Shown piece after piece: positions 41,930 through 53,345 of a stretch of DNA of 64,000 nucleotides. The stretch comes from Amoebophrya sp. A120 (lineage: Eukaryota; Sar; Dinophyceae; Syndiniales; Amoebophryaceae): the NCBI GenBank assembly GCA_905178155.1, contig CAJINV010000004.1, positions 3,381,320 to 3,445,319 of the forward strand, read 5' to 3'. The position numbers and the translations under genes are program-made. Below the pieces are notes generated by a model. The model had not been told where the DNA came from, ran no database searches, and saw nothing but the letters and a program-made list of their open reading frames with translations. How positions within the stretch are numbered: position 1 is the stretch's first letter; each line of letters starts with the position of its first letter.

Positions 41930-43976
41930 TCACATTCCCGCTAGCAGCTCCGCTTTTTTGCTTTCAAACTCCGCGGGTGACACGAGTCCCATCTGGTACA
42001 TTTCCGTGAGCTCTTTGAGCTTTTCCTTGGTGCCGACAGCTGGCCCACCACCTCCGGGCGCGCCCTGCATCATCATCTGCGGCGGCGCTTGTGGTCCTCT
42101 CAATTGCTGCGCATTCTCCATAGCAGTGTTAATTAGACCCGCCGCATAGTCCGGGTTGTCCACATACATGATGAAGCTGGGCGGTCCTCCACCGGTATAG
42201 TCGGACAAGAACTATTACGTGAAAAAGTATCGCGCTCAAGTTTTGGAAAGTGGAATTACTGTATTTTTCTTCTTGCATACCCATCCATATGTTAATCAAG
42301 TTCGATTTGCATTTTCTTTTCCAGCATGTAATGTAACGACTCAATTGCGTTTTTTTTTTTTACAGCTGCATGATCGTGGTGCCTTTGTTCAATTATACTT
42401 AGCACCTATATATAGGATAAATATTTTTTTTACTAAACGCAATGTGAATACGTACGTCGAGAGCGAGGACATCTTTGCAATGCATAAGGGCGAAACAAAG
42501 GGGACAGCGATCTGAACGCCATGTGATTCGAGGCAAGCGCAAGGGGCGGCCTGATTGTGGACTCCGACGGAGGTGATGGAGGACAGCTTTTCGAAGCCCG
42601 AATCGTTTCCCGTCGTGCAGCAAACGCCACCCTATGGATTGCAAATATGTCTGGGTCTGGAAGATCATTCCGAGACTTGTTGTCATGCAGTTTTTCCAAG
42701 CTCCGCCAAGGCTGGAATGCAGGGCATAGATTCACACCCTCTGCAGCCCCTTGGTGATGCCTATCCTGCATGGGACATGCCATGCCCTCTCAGCATGGCC
42801 AGAAACGGGGACCTTTTGCAAGTCATCCGACACAGATTTTTGTATGATGATCCGAAACACGCATGACAAGTTCGCATCCTTCAAGACACAGACATTTTTG
42901 CAGTTGATAAACCCACCTCCGCTTCCACGATCCGGTAAAGATTCTTTTTTCCCAAAATGTAAGTCGTACCTTGCAAAGCGTCGTTTGTGGCCTTGTTCGC
43001 GAAATACAAACATATGCATTGCAAATAAATATGTCTGGGTCTGCAAGGATGCGAACTTGTGATGCACATTTCATAAACACGCACTAATTTCTCCTGCATA
43101 GGCAGCATCAGAAGGTCGTGCCCATTTCCAGTCACCAAAATGAAGGATTTGTCATGCGGATTAGGCATTGCGAAGCGTAGTTCTCGAAACCTGTGATGCC
43201 AGGGGTTCCATGCCAGCCCAGACCTTCTCCGTCATGCGAAAATACTAGCGCGACAAAAATCTGCGTTCTTCCAGACCACCCAGACCACTACATATTTGCA
43301 TTTGATATCACACGGGCTGCACAGAATCGCGTGCGGCCATAAGCAGGGCAGGATGAAGTAAAAGCGGACCTTCTTGCAGCAAAGGTTGTCATATTACAAT
43401 GAAAAATGCCCCCTCCCCATACCAAAACGGAAATCTGTGATGCAGATCATTTGTGGCCACAAATAAGTTTTGTGATGCTAGAAGGCTAAAGATGCAGACT
43501 GTAGCTCTGGCGAGCGTGGGGAAGCCTTGCATTTCCAGCATGACAGGAGGCGACTGGAAGTGGTAAACAGCGTGACAACTTGCCTGCAATTCAGGCCACA
43601 GCTGCGTCTCTTGGCCTTCTAGCAATACAAGTCGATTTGTGTACTCAAATACAGCATCACAAATTTCGTTTCCCATATGGGGAGGGGGCTTTTTTCGTTT
43701 TGATACATAATTTTCCGGATTCACGCGCCAAACGGCGACAGGCTCGTCGTTGTAGGTTTGGCAATGCGCCCAGGCTTTGTCCGCATCCTGCTGGGTGGCG
43801 CCGGAAAGCAGCTGCACAGAAGAGTTGGAAGAGCTCCCCCCAGCACCCCCCTGGGCCTGGCCGTACTCATCGTCATTGTAAGCCGCAGAGTGTTCACCCT
43901 CGACCTCAGCTGTGTCAGCCCGCATTTCGACGTCTGCAACTCCCTCTTTCGATTGCGTTTCAACTTTGGTTGCCAT
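41930..43976 (-). CDS. Cysteine-rich protein with C-terminal SHOCT domain, paralogue A, 288 residues
   Basis: Exons, 5' to 3': 43976-43706, 43386-43308, 43007-42910, 42627-42487, 42207-41930. They join to 288 residues through four introners. The N-terminus is hydrophilic, then VWRVNPENY leads into a compact domain with a cysteine- and aromatic-rich strand (FYFILPCLWPHAILCSPC), LGKKNLYRIVEAEV, a CCTTG turn and ITSVGVHNQ. This looks like a PH-like (bPH_2-type) fold continued by FIMYVDNPDYAAGLINTA. A Gly/Pro/Met linker follows, then a typical SHOCT domain (KLKELTEMYQMGLVSPAEF), a short C-terminal helical hairpin that often binds partners. The last exon alone reads as a neat ORF, but its frame continues from the upstream exon, so it is not a separate gene. 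Function is unknown; a membrane-bound adaptor is a guess. Confidence 0.8.
42213..42486. mobile_element. Introner, degenerate, shared by both paralogues
   Basis: 274 bp. The right end is F1-like (ACATCTTTGCAATGCATA), the left end is TATTACGTGAAAAAG, and flanks AGAAC/AGGGC match at 3 of 5. Deleting element plus five joins VPFVSP to LSDYTGGG. The same element lies at 45210-45461 in paralogue B, so it predates the duplication. Confidence 0.75.
42633..42909. mobile_element. Introner F1, present only in paralogue A
   Basis: 277 bp, flanks CACCC/AACCC (4 of 5). In paralogue B the corresponding site (about 45600-45625) is uninterrupted coding sequence. Confidence 0.9.
43013..43307. mobile_element. 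Introner F1, shared by both paralogues
   Basis: 295 bp. Flank AAACA is intact on the left and mutated on the right (TCACA). The orthologous copy in paralogue B (45706-46007) keeps AAACA on both sides. Confidence 0.85.
43392..43705. mobile_element. Introner F4/F5 hybrid, present only in paralogue A
   Basis: 314 bp. The left end is F5-like (TATTACAATGAAAAATGCCC) and the right end F4-like (TTTTTTCGTTTTGATA). Paralogue B has uninterrupted sequence at this point. Excision of element plus five leaves NPENYDLCC, exactly as long as SPENYNLFC in paralogue B. Confidence 0.9.
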
Positions 43977-44439
43977 TGTTCTGTTTTGGTAGGGTGAAGG
44001 TCGAGGTACGACGAGAAAGCGAATCAATGAGAAATACAATCAATCCAAATCTAGAAAAATACTCGAAAACTACACGAGTAAGTCCCAGACACTGACCAGC
44101 CAAGTGCAGCCAATGATGAGGTTGATAATAAGTGAGGGGTATTAGTTTTTTTCGATAAACGTCGGAAACGCCGATCCCACGAGAAGGATGGAGTCGAAGA
44201 ATCAACAGCAGAGTTGTTCACAGCAGGAGGCGCCTGCCCGTGTACTGTGCGAATGAGGGCGGAGAAAGCGTGCTTTATTGCAATGAAACAGATGAAGCAG
44301 CAGCCTTAAAAACAGAAAACCTTTCTTGGTTCAAGGCTGCACACGACTGGCAGTACGATGTATATAAAGTCAATTTGATGCTCAAAGCACATGTTGCAAC
44401 TCCACCGACCGAGTTCGCTTCGCGCAGCTTTTTGCGCTG

Positions 44440-44886
44440 TTGCAGCACGGATACCGAGAAATGTATTCGTTGCACATCTCGCATTTGACTTTGAACCTGT
44501 TCGTGGGCCAAACCGAAAGAGGAATCCTAATCCTCCAAGCAGGAGAACCGAAAGTGATTATCTCATTGAAAAATATTCAAATTGAGAGCACCACACGCTT
44601 AACTTTCATGAAGAACCAATTGGCACATCCATGGCAAAGCTGTGCTTCCGGATCATCATCATCATCATCAACATCATCATGCCACAAGATGATATTAGGA
44701 AATAAAGTCGCACACAATTCTCTACAACAAGAAATGAAAATCGTTCTGTTCTACTGGAAAGGAAAACCAATATTCTACCAAAACGCTGCTGAAGGATTTT
44801 TGTACTTAAGTCCACCTGATGCTCAAATCGAAATGCAGAAACTACAAGATGAATCAAAATTAGGCGACGTATTAAATGCCCAATAG
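44440..44886 (+). CDS. Possible plus-strand protein, about 148 residues, in the duplicated unit
   Basis: Not recognised. The open frame has balanced composition (HLTLNLFVGQTERGILILQ, PKVIISLKNIQIE, FYWKGKPIFYQNAAEGFLY), then a serine run from a TCATCA microsatellite. It ends PPDAQIEMQKLQDESKLGD. The C-terminal part is repeated at 41790-41901 with the same stop, and the N-terminal part at 46845-46955. The latter hits an early stop. An acceptor-like TTGCAG lies just upstream, so the real gene may have further exons. It would be the only supported gene on the plus strand. It may also be a decaying fragment. Confidence 0.35.
   Translation: MQHGYREMYSLHISHLTLNLFVGQTERGILILQAGEPKVIISLKNIQIESTTRLTFMKNQLAHPWQSCASGSSSSSSTSSCHKMILGNKVAHNSLQQEMKIVLFYWKGKPIFYQNAAEGFLYLSPPDAQIEMQKLQDESKLGDVLNAQ
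44654..44689. repeat. TCA microsatellite
   Basis: About ten repeats of TCA with one interruption inside the plus-strand ORF. The counterpart at 47038-47057 is shorter. Confidence 0.85.
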
Positions 44887-44911
44887 TCTTCCCGAGCAGA
44901 TCTTCCGTCGC

Positions 44912-46363
44912 TCACATTCCCGCTAGCAGCTGCGCTTTTTTGCTTTCAAACTCCGCGGGGGACACGAGTCCCATCTGGTACATTTCCGTGAGCTCTTTGA
45001 GCTTTTCCTTGGTGCCGACAGCTGGCCCACCACCTCCGGGCGGGCCCTGCATCATCATCTGCGGCGGCGCTTGTGGTCCTCTCCATTGCTGCGCATTCTC
45101 CATAGCAGTGTTGATCAGACCCGCCGCATAGTCCGGGTTGTCCACATACATGATGAAGCGAGGCGGTGTGAAATTTCTATCGTTTCCACCGGCATGGTCG
45201 GACAAAAGCTATTATGTGAAAAAGTTTCGCGCTCAAGTTTTAGGAAGTGGAATTGAGTAAACTGGTATTTTTAGTTTACATACCCATACACATGTTAATC
45301 AAGTTCGATTTGCATTTTCTTTTCCAGCATGTTGTAACGACTCAAAAATTGCCTTTTTTTTACAGCATGATCATTGTGTACTCTGCACCTATATATCAAA
45401 TATCAAACGCAATGTGATGAACACGTACGTCGAGAGCTGCGACATCTTTGTCGAATGCATAAGGGCGAACCAAAGGGGACAGCGATCTGAACGCCAGATT
45501 CTTGGAGGCAAGGGGCGGCCCCCTGATTGTTGACTCCGACGGAGGTGATGGACGCCAACTTTTCGAAGCCCGAATCCTTTCCCGTCGTGCAGTAAGTGCA
45601 ACCGCCCACGTCCGCTTCCACGATCCGGTACACATTTTTTTTTCCCAAAATGGAAGTCGTACCTTGCAAAGTGTCGTTGGTGGCCTTGTTCATGCAGAAC
45701 AAACATATGCATGTGCCAAGATGTCTGGGTCTGGAAGGATCCGGATGCGAACTTGATGTGATGCGCATTTCCTAAGCATAACACGCACAAATTTCTCATG
45801 CATAGGCAGCAAAAGGCCGCGCCCATTTCCTGTCACCAAAGTGGGGGATTTGTCATGCGGATTTGGCATTGCGGAACGTAGTTCTCGAGACCTGTGATGC
45901 CAGGGGTTCCATGCCAGCCCAGACCTTCTCGTGCTCCGCCATGCGAAAATAGCACGACAGAAATCTGCATTCTTTTTCTTCCAGACCCAACATACAAGCA
46001 CTTGATAAAACACGGGCTGAGACAAATCGCGTGCGGCCAAAAGCAGGGGCAGATGAAGAGAAAGCCGACCGTCTTGCAAAAAAGGTTGTAATTTTCCGGA
46101 CTCACGCGCCAAACGGCGACAGGCTCGTCGTTGTAGGTTGGGCAATGCGCCCAGGCTTTGTCCGCATCCTGCTGGGTGGCGCCGGAAAGCAGCTGCACAG
46201 AAGAGTTGGCAGAGCGCGACCCCCAAGCCCCTCCCCCCTGGCCATAGTACCCATCGTCATTGTAGTAACCCGCACTGTGCTCGCCCTCGACCTCAGCCGC
46301 GTCAGCCCGCATTTCGATGTCTGCAACTCCCTCTTTCGATTGCGTTTCAACTTTGGTTGCCAT
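44912..46363 (-). CDS. Cysteine-rich protein with C-terminal SHOCT domain, paralogue B, 295 residues
   Basis: Exons, 5' to 3': 46363-46008, 45700-45462, 45204-44912. They join to 295 residues through only two introners. The architecture matches paralogue A: hydrophilic N-terminus with EMRADAAEVEGEH, VWRVSPENYNLF, a Cys/Phe-rich strand (FLFICPCFWPHAICLSP), LGKKNVYRIVEADV, FIMYVDNPDYAAGLINTA, then the SHOCT helices. The greatest difference is a longer head in the last exon (HAGGNDRNFTPPRF). Exons 1 and 2 of paralogue A, and exons 3 and 4, are each fused here because the intervening elements are absent. Conserved reading frames and mostly mild substitutions suggest both copies are functional. 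The last exon could be mistaken for a 97-residue gene on its own. Confidence 0.82.
45210..45461. mobile_element. Introner, degenerate, counterpart of 42213-42486
   Basis: 252 bp. Left end TATTATGTGAAAAAG; flanks AAAGC/AGGGC match at 3 of 5. Removal joins AVPFGSP to LSDHAGGN. Confidence 0.75.
45706..46007. mobile_element. Introner F1, counterpart of 43013-43307
   Basis: 302 bp, direct repeat AAACA at 45701-45705 and 46008-46012. Removal joins AICLSPC to LFCMNKATN. Confidence 0.88.
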
Positions 46364-47888
46364 TGTTCTGTTTTGGTAGGGTGAAGGTCGAGGTACGACG
46401 AGAAAGCGAATCAATGAGAAATACAATCAATCCAACTCTAGAAAAATACTCGAAAACTACACGAGTAAGTCCCAGACACTGACCAGCCAAGTGCAGCCAA
46501 TGATGAGGTTGATAATAAGTGAGGGGTATTAGTTTTTTTCGATAAACGTCGGAAACGCCGATCCCACGCGAATGATGAAGTCGAAGAATCAACAGAAGAG
46601 TTGTTCACAGCAGGAGGCGCCTGCTCGTGTACTGCGCGAATAATGAGGGCGGAGAAAGCGTCCTTTATCGCAATAAAACAGATGAAGCAGCAACCTTCGA
46701 AGCAGAAAAGATTCCTTGGTTCAAGGCTGCACACGACTGGCAGTACGATGTATATAATTCAATTTGATGCTCAAAGCACATGTTGCAACTCCACCGACCG
46801 AATTCGCTTGTTCCCGCAGCTTTCTGCGCTTTTGCGGCACGGATACCGAGAAATGTGTTCGTTGCACATCTCGCATTTGACTTTGAACCTGTTCGTGCTG
46901 GGCCACACCGAAAGAAGAATCCTTCAAGCAGAACCGAAAATGATTAATATCTGATTGAAAAATATTCAAATTGAGAGCACCACACGCTTGATCTTCATCA
47001 TGAAGAACCGATCAGCACATGGCAAAGCTGTGCTTCCGGATCATCATCATCATCATGCTACGTCAAGATGATATTAGGAAATAAAGTCGATTCTCCACAA
47101 CAAGAAATGATCTTGATCATCAGCGCAGAGTTCAAAATAAGTAGGTGCGACAAGCTCAGCTGTTTTTTTTCGCAGCTCAGCTGAGACTTCTACTTCCTTT
47201 AGGCGCGGCGTATCAAGTTCCGCCGGGAGGCAATGCCCTCTAGCTCTAGCAGGGGCCTCTGCTTATTCCTCGGAGATTGATGTTTCCTCGGAGGTAGAGC
47301 CAAGTTTAATATTGCCAAAAGTGTAGTGTGCAATTTTTATCGCAGAGTTCATTGCTCCTTCCGGGTTCGATAATTGTTGAACTTGAAACACATCATATTC
47401 TACATGGACAGCTCAATTCTTTTGAAAATCAGACCCGATAGCTTTTTGTTATTTCATCTTCACGTAGCTGCTAGCTGTAAAATTTTTTAGGCGCTGTAGT
47501 TTCTCAATTTAAGCCGAGTCGGTTACTTGTTTCTACCTGCATTTTTTACAAACGGATTGTACTCGAGTAGAGCATTATGCTTTTGATATTAACTGATGGC
47601 AGATGACAGCTCACTTGTTTTTCGCTTCGTATTATATGCGTGCTTGTTTGTTGTTCTCTTGATCCACTACAAACAACTTTTTGCTTTAGTACCTTCTACT
47701 AAAAAATTCATAAGTACTATGCTCTCGCTTCCGTGTACCTACTGAAGTGTACCTTCGGCGATCTTCATGCAACAGGAGACCTGTAGTAGTCCCTGCTATT
47801 CCTCTCCTTACTTTCCATTGCTAGTACTCCTACCTGCGGATAGGGATCATACACAAGTCTAACTGGGACGTGCTGGTCGTACCATTAT
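46364..47888. other. Upstream part of unit B, then intergenic DNA
   Basis: The left half repeats the upstream region of unit A and a broken start of the plus-strand ORF, up to about 47060. The remainder (to 47888) is AT-rich with no supported gene and no introner. Confidence 0.55.
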
Positions 47889-50800
47889 TTAACCTTGTCC
47901 TTGCCCCCCGAGCATTGTCATGCCCCTGCTCTTTCCCCCAGCACCGGCCATTCTTCCGTCGTTGACGTAGAAAATTTCTCAAATGCAAACATATCTGGGT
48001 CTGGAAGATGACAACTCCGAGGTTTGTCATGCTCGGCCACGATGATTAGTGACGAGTCTGTCCTGCATGTTACGACCCCAACGCTCCTTTTTTCTGTCAC
48101 GCAGAAAAGCAGTTCTCCATGCAGAATCAGCAACAACGTAGCAACTCAAAAATTTGTTATGATTGGCCGTCGATTGAGATGTCCTCCTATTCATCCAACC
48201 CCCCGCATTACAAGTTTATTCCAGACGCAGAGGACATAATGTTTGCAAAAATGCATAAATGTTTGTGTTCGTGCCGATGCTCGTGTCTGCCGTAGAGCTC
48301 TTTTTCAGCGGACGCCCAATTTTCCAGATCCCCATACTCTTCCTGCTGCAACAGCTCGCGAGCTGTGGGAAAGAATTTGGACGAGTCATAGTCGTCCCCA
48401 AAAACTTTCCGGAACTGCAATTTCAACCTTTCCTCGAACCTCCTTCGGCGCACCACCTGCTCGCGGTACCGCTTTGTCAGTTGCTTTTGCCGGTGCTTGG
48501 TCGTGGGCGTGGTGAGGAAGTCCTGGAACTTTTTCAACTTGAAATACCCCTTCTTGGGAATTTTCAGATCCGGCGGCAGGTGCACGGAATCGACGACCAG
48601 TCTGTTCTTCCCCATCGGCGGACTTGAGCGCGGCCGGCTGGAGTAGTTCAGGGTCGTCCCCGCGCCGGGGTGGAGGTCGTCGTGTGCTTGTGTGTCATTT
48701 TTGGTGAAGGAGCAGTTCTTGCCTGCGTGGTTATGGTTTGGTCGCGTTCTTCGCGCAGTGGTGGTCCCCCGGTTTTGATGAAAGTTGTTCAATATCTTGT
48801 TGTACTGCGCGCTCGTAGTAGAACGGGAGGCAGAAGTGCAAGGAAACTTCTTGTTCCCGAAATCAACATAATTCTCATGATCACTGCAGGCAGGCGGGGA
48901 AGAGGAGGACCCACTGTCCATTCGTGTTTTCGGCCCAGGAGATACAGCGGCCGGTGGTCCAGCTCTCTCTTCTCCTTCGCTTGGTTGGTCAGCAGCAGCT
49001 GTGCCCCCATTTCTCCAGGAGGAACCCGACACAGCTGTAGAGGACGCTATCTTCACTGGCGCCGGCGCTTTGTTCATCAAATTCATCCCATAATTTCCGG
49101 TACAATTGTGCTGCTGACGCAACTTTTGGCCGTGCAGGATCTGAGCGGTGGACTTCAGCTCCTTAGTGGCCGTTGAGGTAACAGCGACTACTCCTGTATT
49201 CATCTCAGCCGAGCGACCACGCCCTCCCCCCTGCTTGTTCCTGGCAGAGGACGATGCAGCTGTACTATTTGGTTTCGGAGTTCCACGACCTGTCATGATT
49301 TCCTCCTCGCTTGATGTTCTTCCCAGAAGGGATCCAGCAGGTGGGTCCTCTCCGTGGGCCAGAATGCTATCGTAATTTTCCTCACGACTTTCTGCAGGTT
49401 CATCCCCTGTCAAATTTTCAATTGCTCGCAAAGCCTCGTCCCGGGACGAGGAGGACTTCTCCTGCTCTTGGAACACAAGAAACTTCGTGTGTTCGAAAAT
49501 GGGTGAGAGTTGGTGCTCCATCATCCGCTTCACGCGCCGCTTGTTCTCCTGTAACTCCAGTTGAGCTGCGTCGTATGATGTGTTCTCTCCGTAATAATTT
49601 TTCGAACTTCTGCTGTTTGATGAACAAGAAAAGTTTTTATTTTCGGTTTGCTCGACATGATGGACGTGGTAGTGGTGGTGAAAATGCCGGTAGCGAACCT
49701 CTACCTCGACAATCTCGTCTTCGTCGTCGCCCTCTTGATCATGATGTTCTTCACCGCCGTTCTTGTCCTCTCCGGTTGTTCTCGCCGTGGGAACGAATTT
49801 ATTTTCTGCATCACCCCCTGGCTGCTGGTAGTGCCCCCCTGCATGCTGCTCTTCTTCGTCGGGGTCTGCTCCTCGTCCCGGCTTAAACGGACGACTGCTG
49901 CTAATACTATCCTCGACAACACCAGAACTCGTCCACGATCTGTAGTCTTTACTTCTGTTCTCGTCCCGTAGTTCTGCTGGGTGGTCTGGTGCCTTCTTGT
50001 ACGGCTGGATGTTGCTGCTTGTAGTCGTAGATGTTTTAGTGGCTCTAGAAATATTCTTGCCAGTAGAACTACAACTCCTGCTGGACGATGAATTACGAGT
50101 GCAAGGATCTTCTACCACTGGTTTGCTCGTCGACACGTGTTCGGACGCGCCGTTCATTCGCTTACTTTTCTTCCACTGCCGTTCCTGGTCTAGTAGCCAG
50201 GCAATTTGGTTCTGCAAAATCTGCTGCCGCGCTTCCTCCAATTCTTTCGGCTTATGCGTTGCAAAAGTACTATCGCACTCCATAGCCATAATACCCAGCA
50301 ATCGCAGTCATGCATTACTAATCTACTTAAATCTTGTACATAGGCAAATCCCCATGTTTTCGCTGAGGATGCAATTTGTCATGCGATTTCTACTAGCACG
50401 ATTTACATTTACTCTTGCAATGCATACCGCTGCTGTTTCAGCGATTCTTCCACCTCCAGCCGCTGGCGAGCGACCTCTTCCGTAACAAAGAGCGTCAGCA
50501 GGGGCTGGCTACTTCTTCTAGAGGATGATTTATGTTGTTTTGAAAATGCGCGGTCTGCAAGTTGCAGCTGGTATTGTTCCTCTTGCGGTTTCTTTTCAAG
50601 CTGCTGGAGGTGCTGTTGACTTGTTGATGCAGTTTGATCATGATGTGCATCATTCATTGCGAGATGAATTCGATTCGTTGTTGTCGAAGAAATGATGCCT
50701 TCCTGCAGGAGCGCATCAGCAGGGACAGGAGCAGTAGATGCGGGCTGTACTACGTCACCAGCATGAGCTCCTTCTACGGAGGTGTTATGCTTCTTTTGTT

Positions 50801-53345
50801 CTTCTCCGGTTACAATAATCTTCTTCTTGTGCAGGAGCTTAGTACCGTTCGAAGAGCCACCAGTCTCGTCGTCGTGGTCGGTCACATCTTCTAGCAACGT
50901 CCTCTTGGGCCGCGGTGAAACAAGAACTCCTGCTTTCTTGTTTTCTTCTTCCCTCGAGCTGTTGTTTCCTTTTGTTTTTGTTCTCATTGTCGGGGACTCG
51001 TTATCTTCCTCGGCCGACGAGAACTCCGCGACTTCTACAGCACGACCCTTTGAAGTAGAAGCACTTGCGGCAGCGCCCTGCGGTTGTGTATTTTTGATTG
51101 CGGTCTTATGCTGGCGTGAAGATGATCCATTTCCGCTACTATCCGGATCTGATGCCCCCAGTTCTCCGAAGCAGACAATTTTTCCTTCTTTAATACCAGT
51201 ACTCGTCGCGCCGGAACAGCTAGTTGTATCATGATCCGATATCAGAAGGAAAAATCCCCCCTCCCCATATCGAGACGAAGTCTCTGATGCTGGATTTCCG
51301 GACACAAATGCGCGCTGCCTTGCAATACGGCATCGCAGCCAGACCCTCAGCCTAGGTAGGGGCGTCTGGATCTAGTAGCTTAGCATTAAAAACGGCCGCC
51401 CCCTAGGCCCAACAGCATGCTAAATCGCTTCCATCATGGCGCGAAAGCCTCTGCGCTTATCTTCTTGCAAGACAGACGTTATTTGTGGTTTCAAATCAGC
51501 AACACAAATTTTCGGAAACGTACCTTTTCGATATGGGGCAAGGGGATTTTTCCTCTCAATATCCGACGCCGTTTCATCATCCTCCTTCACAAACTCCGCT
51601 GCCGCGCGTGCGGACAAAAAACCCGTTTGTTTACGCCGTAAAACTGACCCGGATTTCTTGACCGGCTATGACGTGCAAATATGTCTGGGTCTGGAAGATT
51701 CTGAGACCTGTCATGCACGTTTTGCGTGAGCCATGATGTCTGTGATGCATGCCCCAGCATCACAGGCTTTCTGAGGGGGGCTTCTTGATGCCTATTCCGC
51801 ATGACAAACGCCCTCCCCGCGTAGCACAAACTAGGCTCCTCTTGCTGGTCATGCAATACAAATGTTTTCCTTTTCAGAGTCCAAAGTTAGCATCACAAGT
51901 TCCAAATTTCCAGACCCAGATAATTTTGCATTTGATACCGGCTGTTGAGCAGGTATTTCATCTTTGTTCTCCTCGTCGCCACTCGTTGTTCCAGGAAGAT
52001 CATCGTTTTTGTCTTCCTCCAAAAAGCGTGCACTTTTCGTACTTTTTTGCAGCTTTTGTTCCGGACAAATATGCTGCACCTCCCGCTTCGAAGGAGGAGA
52101 TTGCGCTTTTGCCGCCGCGGCGGGGTGAAAATTTTCTCGTCCACGTCCACCCTGGTGCGACGCTTCTGACGAATCTACTTCTGCATCCACGAACCGCGGC
52201 GTTTGTTGAAAACGGATTTTAGAGGAGGGTGGTGAAGGAAAGCCGGCTTTTTCTCCTGCAGTAGAACTTGTTGCCGTCCCACTTGGTTTTGTTGTAGATT
52301 TGCTCTTTGTTATTTTGCTACAACCAGCTTTACTTGTTGTCGTTTCACCACCTGTCGCAGCAATTTTTCTTCCGCTCTTGTTTTTACTATTGTTCTCAGA
52401 TGTAGTCGACAGGGAAGGAGAGGAACATCCCAGCACTGCTTTTGATGAACACATGTTTTCACTTTTGTTCTTTTCTGCCGACTCTCTTGACCAATTATCA
52501 GATGTTTGTTTGGACGTCGCAATCCTTTCCGCTACATCTGCGCGACCACCAGCAAGAGGGGGTCCCGAGCAAGAGTCATGATCTGGCCGACCTTCGTCAT
52601 CTTCTTCGTCACTAATGTCCGTGCTGGGTGCTCGATGTATGGCGAACGCGGTCCCCTTCCGTTGCAGCGACCCCTTTTTCGCGACAGTGTTCTGCGCTCG
52701 AAGCTTTTCTGAGGAGATCACATGTGTGACCGAGTCGTTCGAATTGTCTTCACTGTCGCCTTCGTCGTCCCCACTGCTACCCCTGTTCGTGCTGCCATCC
52801 TGCTTTTTATCCCCCTTGTTCATCTTCCCCGGCGTAAAGCGCGCGAACGCCGTGCCTTGCCTTTGCAGCGTCACCCGCGGCTTGCGGGACGATAACGTCG
52901 TGGCATTTTTTTCTCCGTTTTTGCCGTTTTTTCCGTCGCCGCTCGTGTCTGCATCTGAGGTGTAGGTCGTGATAGTGAAGATAGTGACTTTTACTTTTTA
53001 TTATTGTAGTTCACAAGACATCATTGTAGTTCATCTGACAGAAAAACTTCTACACGGCGTCACAAGACCTCCGAGGGTCCTCTTTATCTGAACAAGCCCT
53101 TCTTCAGTACCTTTTGTCACCTCTACTTCGTCGTCCTTCTCATCCTGAAAATGCACCATTGCATCCATGGCCGGCAAATCCTGCTTGTGCACAAACTGTG
53201 TCCCCTTCCGGACGAAACTGCGCTTCCCAGAGGAGCTGCCCTGCGAGCCGGAAACAGTAGGCCGCCGAATCTGTACCTGCTTCCGGATCTCCGCCACGCG
53301 GGCGCGCGCGGCGGCCCGGGCTGTTGGATGCGAATTTGGAAACAT
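47889..53345 (-). CDS. Large low-complexity protein with RKGTxF repeats, 1410 residues
   Basis: Not recognised. Exons, 5' to 3': 53345-53111, 52954-51938, 51661-51562, 51234-50427, 50247-48258, 47971-47889. They join to 1410 residues and end at a TAA. The first third carries a repeated motif of basic residues around R-K/Q-G-T-x-F: RSFVRKGTQFVHK, VTLQRQGTAFARF, GSLQRKGTAFAIH and, more loosely, GSVLRRKQTGF. The rest is Ser/Thr/Glu/Lys-rich and probably disordered. There is a coiled-coil patch where exons 4 and 5 meet (RQRLEVEESLKQQ, then KELEEARQQILQNQ) and a His-rich stretch (RHFHHHYHVHHVE). A more ordered basic region lies near the end (GYFKLKKFQDFLTT, YREQVVRRRRFEERLKLQF). Four introns are introners; the first intron is GT-AG. 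A nuclear or cytoskeletal scaffold role is possible, but nothing proves it. Confidence 0.75.
47977..48257. mobile_element. Introner F1, degenerate ends
   Basis: 281 bp. The left end is worn (TCTCAAATGCAAACATATCTGG) and the right end has an extra segment. Flanks AAATT/AATGT match at 3 of 5. Deleting element plus five joins HEHKH to FYVNDGRM and gives a whole codon count for the gene. Confidence 0.7.
50253..50426. mobile_element. Introner, short F1-like
   Basis: 174 bp, the shortest here. Ends TATGCGTTGCAAAAGTA and TACTCTTGCAATGCATA-type; flanks CGGCT/CCGCT (4 of 5). Removal joins EESLKQQ to PKELEEARQ. Confidence 0.78.
51240..51561. mobile_element. Introner F4
   Basis: 322 bp, direct repeat TCCGA at 51235-51239 and 51562-51566. 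Removal joins DDETASD to HDTTSCSGA. Confidence 0.92.
51667..51937. mobile_element. Introner F1
   Basis: 271 bp, direct repeat CCGGC at 51662-51666 and 51938-51942. Removal joins DEIPAQQP to VKKSGSVLRR. Confidence 0.92.

Larger units (their letters stand above)
41790..47060. repeat. Tandem segmental duplication, two units
   Basis: Unit A spans about 41790-44770 and unit B about 44770-47060. Each holds, in order, the 3' end of a plus-strand ORF, a minus-strand SHOCT-domain gene, its upstream region and the 5' part of the plus-strand ORF. Long stretches are nearly identical, for example the upstream parts at 43960-44210 and 46350-46600. Unit B is shorter mainly because it lacks two introners. 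Confidence 0.88.

Noticed and set aside
44912-45205. A stand-alone 97-residue SHOCT gene (and its twin at 41930-42208)
   Set aside because: The frame continues from upstream exons through an introner, and both paralogues keep the same join, so this is a terminal exon.
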